Assembly: GCA_001801345.1 (NCBI GenBank)
Contig: MGXJ01000004.1
Span: forward strand, 1-6,637
Direction of reading: 5' to 3'
Length of the DNA: 6,637 bases
Origin: Gammaproteobacteria bacterium RBG_16_37_9
GTDB taxonomy: Bacteria > Pseudomonadota > Gammaproteobacteria > UBA9339
In this document: positions 5,226 to 6,637 of the stretch, in pieces
Layout of the letters: every line of letters begins with the position of its first letter
How positions within the stretch are numbered: the first letter of the stretch is position 1
Made by a program: the position numbers and the translations under genes
The notes under the pieces: generated by a model
What the model was told of the DNA's origin: nothing
The model's database searches: none
Seen by the model: the letters and a program-made list of their open reading frames with translations, nothing else

Positions 5226-6168
5226 ATCGACCCGTTACCATTTTTCGTGGCGTTACTTTACCATCTAACATAACTTCACCAACACCCAAAAACTTACCAT
5301 CTTTACTCTTTAACTTAACCCAACCTGGGCTTGGAGAGTATGGGACCAATACGGCCTGTCCTAGGGACATATAATAAACCATATCTTGAGTCAAAGCTAT
5401 TTCTGGCATATCAAGCAACATTGATTCTATTGGCAATAAAAACTTATCTAGCTCCTTGTAATTTTTTTTCATTATGTCATCCTCGGACAAGCGAAGCGCT
5501 GATCCGAGGACCAGAGCTAATTCCTGCAGTTTATCTAAAGAGACCATTTGTTCTGCTTGATATGGGCCAACCACTAGACGTCTCAAAGCAACAACATGAG
5601 CCCCGCATCCTAATTCTTCACCAATATCAACGATCAAAGTGCGCACATATGTCCCTTTGCTACAGTATATATCAAACTCTGCCAAATCATTTTTAAAATC
5701 TAATAATTGCAATTCATAAATATTAATTTCTCTAGAATCTCGTTTAATTTCAATGCCTTGTCGCGCCAATTTATATAAAGGCTGGCCTTTATGTTTGATC
5801 GCAGAATACATCGGGGGTAATTGTGAAATTTTACCTCTAAATTTTGGCAAAATTCTTTCAAAAGATTTAACGCCAATATCTTTAACAATGCGTTTTTCGA
5901 TAATCTCGCATTCACTATCGCCACTTGCTGTAGTTTCTCCCAATTTACCAGTAACAAGATAGCGCTTGTTGGCTTCAAGTAAAAATTGAGAAAATTTAGT
6001 TGCCTCACCAAAACAAATTGGCAGCATACCACTTGCATTGGGATCAAGGCTACCGGTGTGCCCGGCCTTATTTGCACTAAATATTTTCTTTACCGTCTGT
6101 AATGCTTCATTAGAAGTAAATCCTACTGGTTTGTCTAACAACAAAATTCCACTAATATTGCGTTTCAT
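5221..6168 (-). CDS. truB: tRNA pseudouridine(55) synthase TruB, with an in-frame palindromic insert
   Basis: TruB isomerises U55 to pseudouridine in the T-arm of most elongator tRNAs and also acts as a tRNA-folding chaperone. The product is 315 residues, about the E. coli length. Recognisable blocks: GILLLDKPVGFTSN (7-20), AGHTGSLDP with catalytic Asp42, GMLPICFGEATKFSQ (47-61), PPMYSAIKHKGQPLY (119-132) with the active-site Tyr121, CSKGTYVRTL (169-178), GCGAHVVALRRL (187-198), and a C-terminal PUA-like domain (about 260-312, GKFLGVGEV). Residues 220-231 are encoded by a copy of the window's palindromic repeat. They fall in a poorly conserved connector after the catalytic core, where E. coli has unrelated sequence, and by my alignment the stretch is about 8 residues longer here. 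The frame stays open, so function is probably retained. The ATG is 23 bp after rbfA; no clear Shine-Dalgarno is visible, which suggests translational coupling. Confidence 0.97.
   Translation of the reverse strand: MKRNISGILLLDKPVGFTSNEALQTVKKIFSANKAGHTGSLDPNASGMLPICFGEATKFSQFLLEANKRYLVTGKLGETTASGDSECEIIEKRIVKDIGVKSFERILPKFRGKISQLPPMYSAIKHKGQPLYKLARQGIEIKRDSREINIYELQLLDFKNDLAEFDIYCSKGTYVRTLIVDIGEELGCGAHVVALRRLVVGPYQAEQMVSLDKLQELALVLGSALRLSEDDIMKKNYKELDKFLLPIESMLLDMPEIALTQDMVYYMSLGQAVLVPYSPSPGWVKLKSKDGKFLGVGEVMLDGKVTPRKMVTGRL
5475..5512. repeat. Palindromic repeat unit, copy 3, inside truB
   Basis: TCCTCGGA (5480-5487) pairs with TCCGAGGA (5503-5510) around a GCGAAGCG core. Read on the minus strand it matches copies 1 and 2 at 36 of 38 positions. 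In the truB frame one difference is silent (TCA against TCT, Ser223) and the other gives Val220 where the other copies would give Ile. It encodes residues 220-231 (VLGSALRLSEDD) without a stop. Relative to transcription it is inverted compared with the two intergenic copies. Confidence 0.9.
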
Positions 6169-6191
6169 AGGTATAATTAACTGATTTAGGA

Positions 6192-6557
6192 CTATGTATC
6201 ACGTTTTCTTTCATCCGAGGCAACAGCCGCATCAATCAGCTCAGAAAGCTTTTGACCGCGCTTGATTGATTCATCGTAAATGAAATTAAGTCGGGGAGTT
6301 AAACGCAAATTGAGATCATGTGCAAGTGATTTTCGTAAAAATACCGCTTCTTCCTGTAACATTTTCTTAGCTTCTTCAGCTTTTATTTCATCAAAAACAC
6401 TAAAAAAAACTTTAGCTACTGATAAATCAGCTGCGATACTTACCGAGGTAAGCGTGATTTTAGTAAAAATCCCTCGCTTAGGATGCTTGAGCAAAATCCT
6501 ACCCAGTTCACGCTGAATTAGTTCTTCAATGCGTCTTTTACGTTTTTCATCGGGCAT
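6192..6557 (-). CDS. rbfA: Ribosome-binding factor A
   Basis: RbfA is a small KH-like protein that binds the 30S precursor and helps mature the 5' end of 16S rRNA, notably in the cold. The product is 121 residues (E. coli 133). Matching blocks: RRIEELIQRELGRIL (9-23), ITLTSVSIAADLSVAKVFFSV (about 34-54), FLRKSLAHDLNLRLTPRLNFIYDES (about 73-97). The usual Ala-x-Gly at the helix kink of the KH-like fold (ASG in E. coli) reads Glu70-Ala71-Val72 here. The ATG at 6557 gives the expected N-terminus; the upstream GTGG at 7 nt is a weak ribosome binding site. It leads into truB after 23 bp. The usual upstream neighbour infB is not seen in the remaining 80 bp and would lie beyond the right edge. Confidence 0.95.
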   Translation of the reverse strand: MPDEKRKRRIEELIQRELGRILLKHPKRGIFTKITLTSVSIAADLSVAKVFFSVFDEIKAEEAKKMLQEEAVFLRKSLAHDLNLRLTPRLNFIYDESIKRGQKLSELIDAAVASDERKRDT

Positions 6558-6592
6558 ATATTTACCACAATATTAATGTGTCAAGCATGTTA

Positions 6593-6622
6593 TCCCCGAG
6601 AAAGCACACTACTATCCGGGGA
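6593..6622. other. Weak hairpin in the rbfA leader
   Basis: TCCCCG (6593-6598) can pair with CGGGGA (6617-6622) across an 18-nt loop. The stem is short and the loop large, with no U-tract in either direction. It may be a degenerate repeat or a leader structure; little more can be said. Confidence 0.25.
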
Positions 6623-6624
6623 GA

Positions 6625-6637
6625 GGTAGCCGCAGAC
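6625..6637 (+). repeat. Probable start of a second REP element, cut by the window edge
   Basis: GGTAGCCGCA is identical to the first ten bases of the REP arm at 4895, including the GTAG foot; the next three bases (GAC) differ and the window then ends. The palindrome itself cannot be seen, so this rests on ten bases. Confidence 0.4.

Noticed and set aside
5470..5514. A frameshift or sequencing error in truB
   Set aside because: The frame is intact on both sides and the stretch matches the repeat family nucleotide by nucleotide, which explains the unusual residues.
6556..6584. A TTGACA box with an ATATAT 17 nt downstream as the rbfA promoter
   Set aside because: The would-be -10 overlaps the rbfA start codon, placing the transcript start inside the gene, and no later start codon fits the family.

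Overview
This window is a conserved RNA-metabolism and translation locus, transcribed entirely from the minus strand. In transcription order it reads rbfA, truB, a small ferredoxin gene, rpsO, pnp, then a membrane-bound class III nucleotide cyclase that runs off the left edge. The rbfA-truB-rpsO-pnp order is the classic proteobacterial arrangement. The TruB, PNPase, S15 and RbfA sequences look gammaproteobacterial when compared from memory with E. coli. The DNA is AT-rich, and the spacers are full of small palindromic repeats. Together these suggest a gammaproteobacterium with a repeat-loaded, moderately low-GC genome, possibly host-associated (Legionellales/Coxiellaceae-like). The assignment below class level is a guess that needs a database search.

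Region by region: 6558-6637 is a non-coding leader with a weak hairpin and the start of what may be a REP-type repeat. 6192-6557 is rbfA (30S maturation) and 5221-6168 is truB (tRNA psi55 synthase). 4960-5187 is a single-cluster [4Fe-4S] ferredoxin, not part of the textbook locus. 4691-4959 is a 269-bp spacer holding a textbook-shaped REP doublet (two 24-nt inverted arms beginning GGTAG) and a likely rpsO promoter. 4421-4690 is rpsO. 4261-4420 is a repeat-filled rpsO-pnp spacer. 2173-4260 is pnp. 1988-2172 is a second repeat-filled spacer. 1-1987 is the cyclase (dCache sensor, HAMP, catalytic domain), missing its C-terminus.

The most striking signal is a family of about 38-bp palindromes built on ATCCTCGG/CCGAGGAT. 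Two copies, one on each side of pnp, are identical over 43 bp. A third copy, 36/38 identical, lies inside truB, is read in frame and adds about 12 residues (220-231) to a variable stretch of the enzyme. This resembles the Rickettsia palindromic elements that insert into protein-coding genes, here in what looks like a gammaproteobacterial gene. One unit of the family also forms a hairpin followed by eight U residues directly ahead of the cyclase start codon, so it could act as a terminator or attenuator.

Functionally the genes combine ribosome maturation (RbfA), tRNA modification (TruB), a 30S protein (S15) and RNA decay (PNPase). The ferredoxin (electron transfer) and the cyclase (second-messenger signalling) are accessory neighbours.
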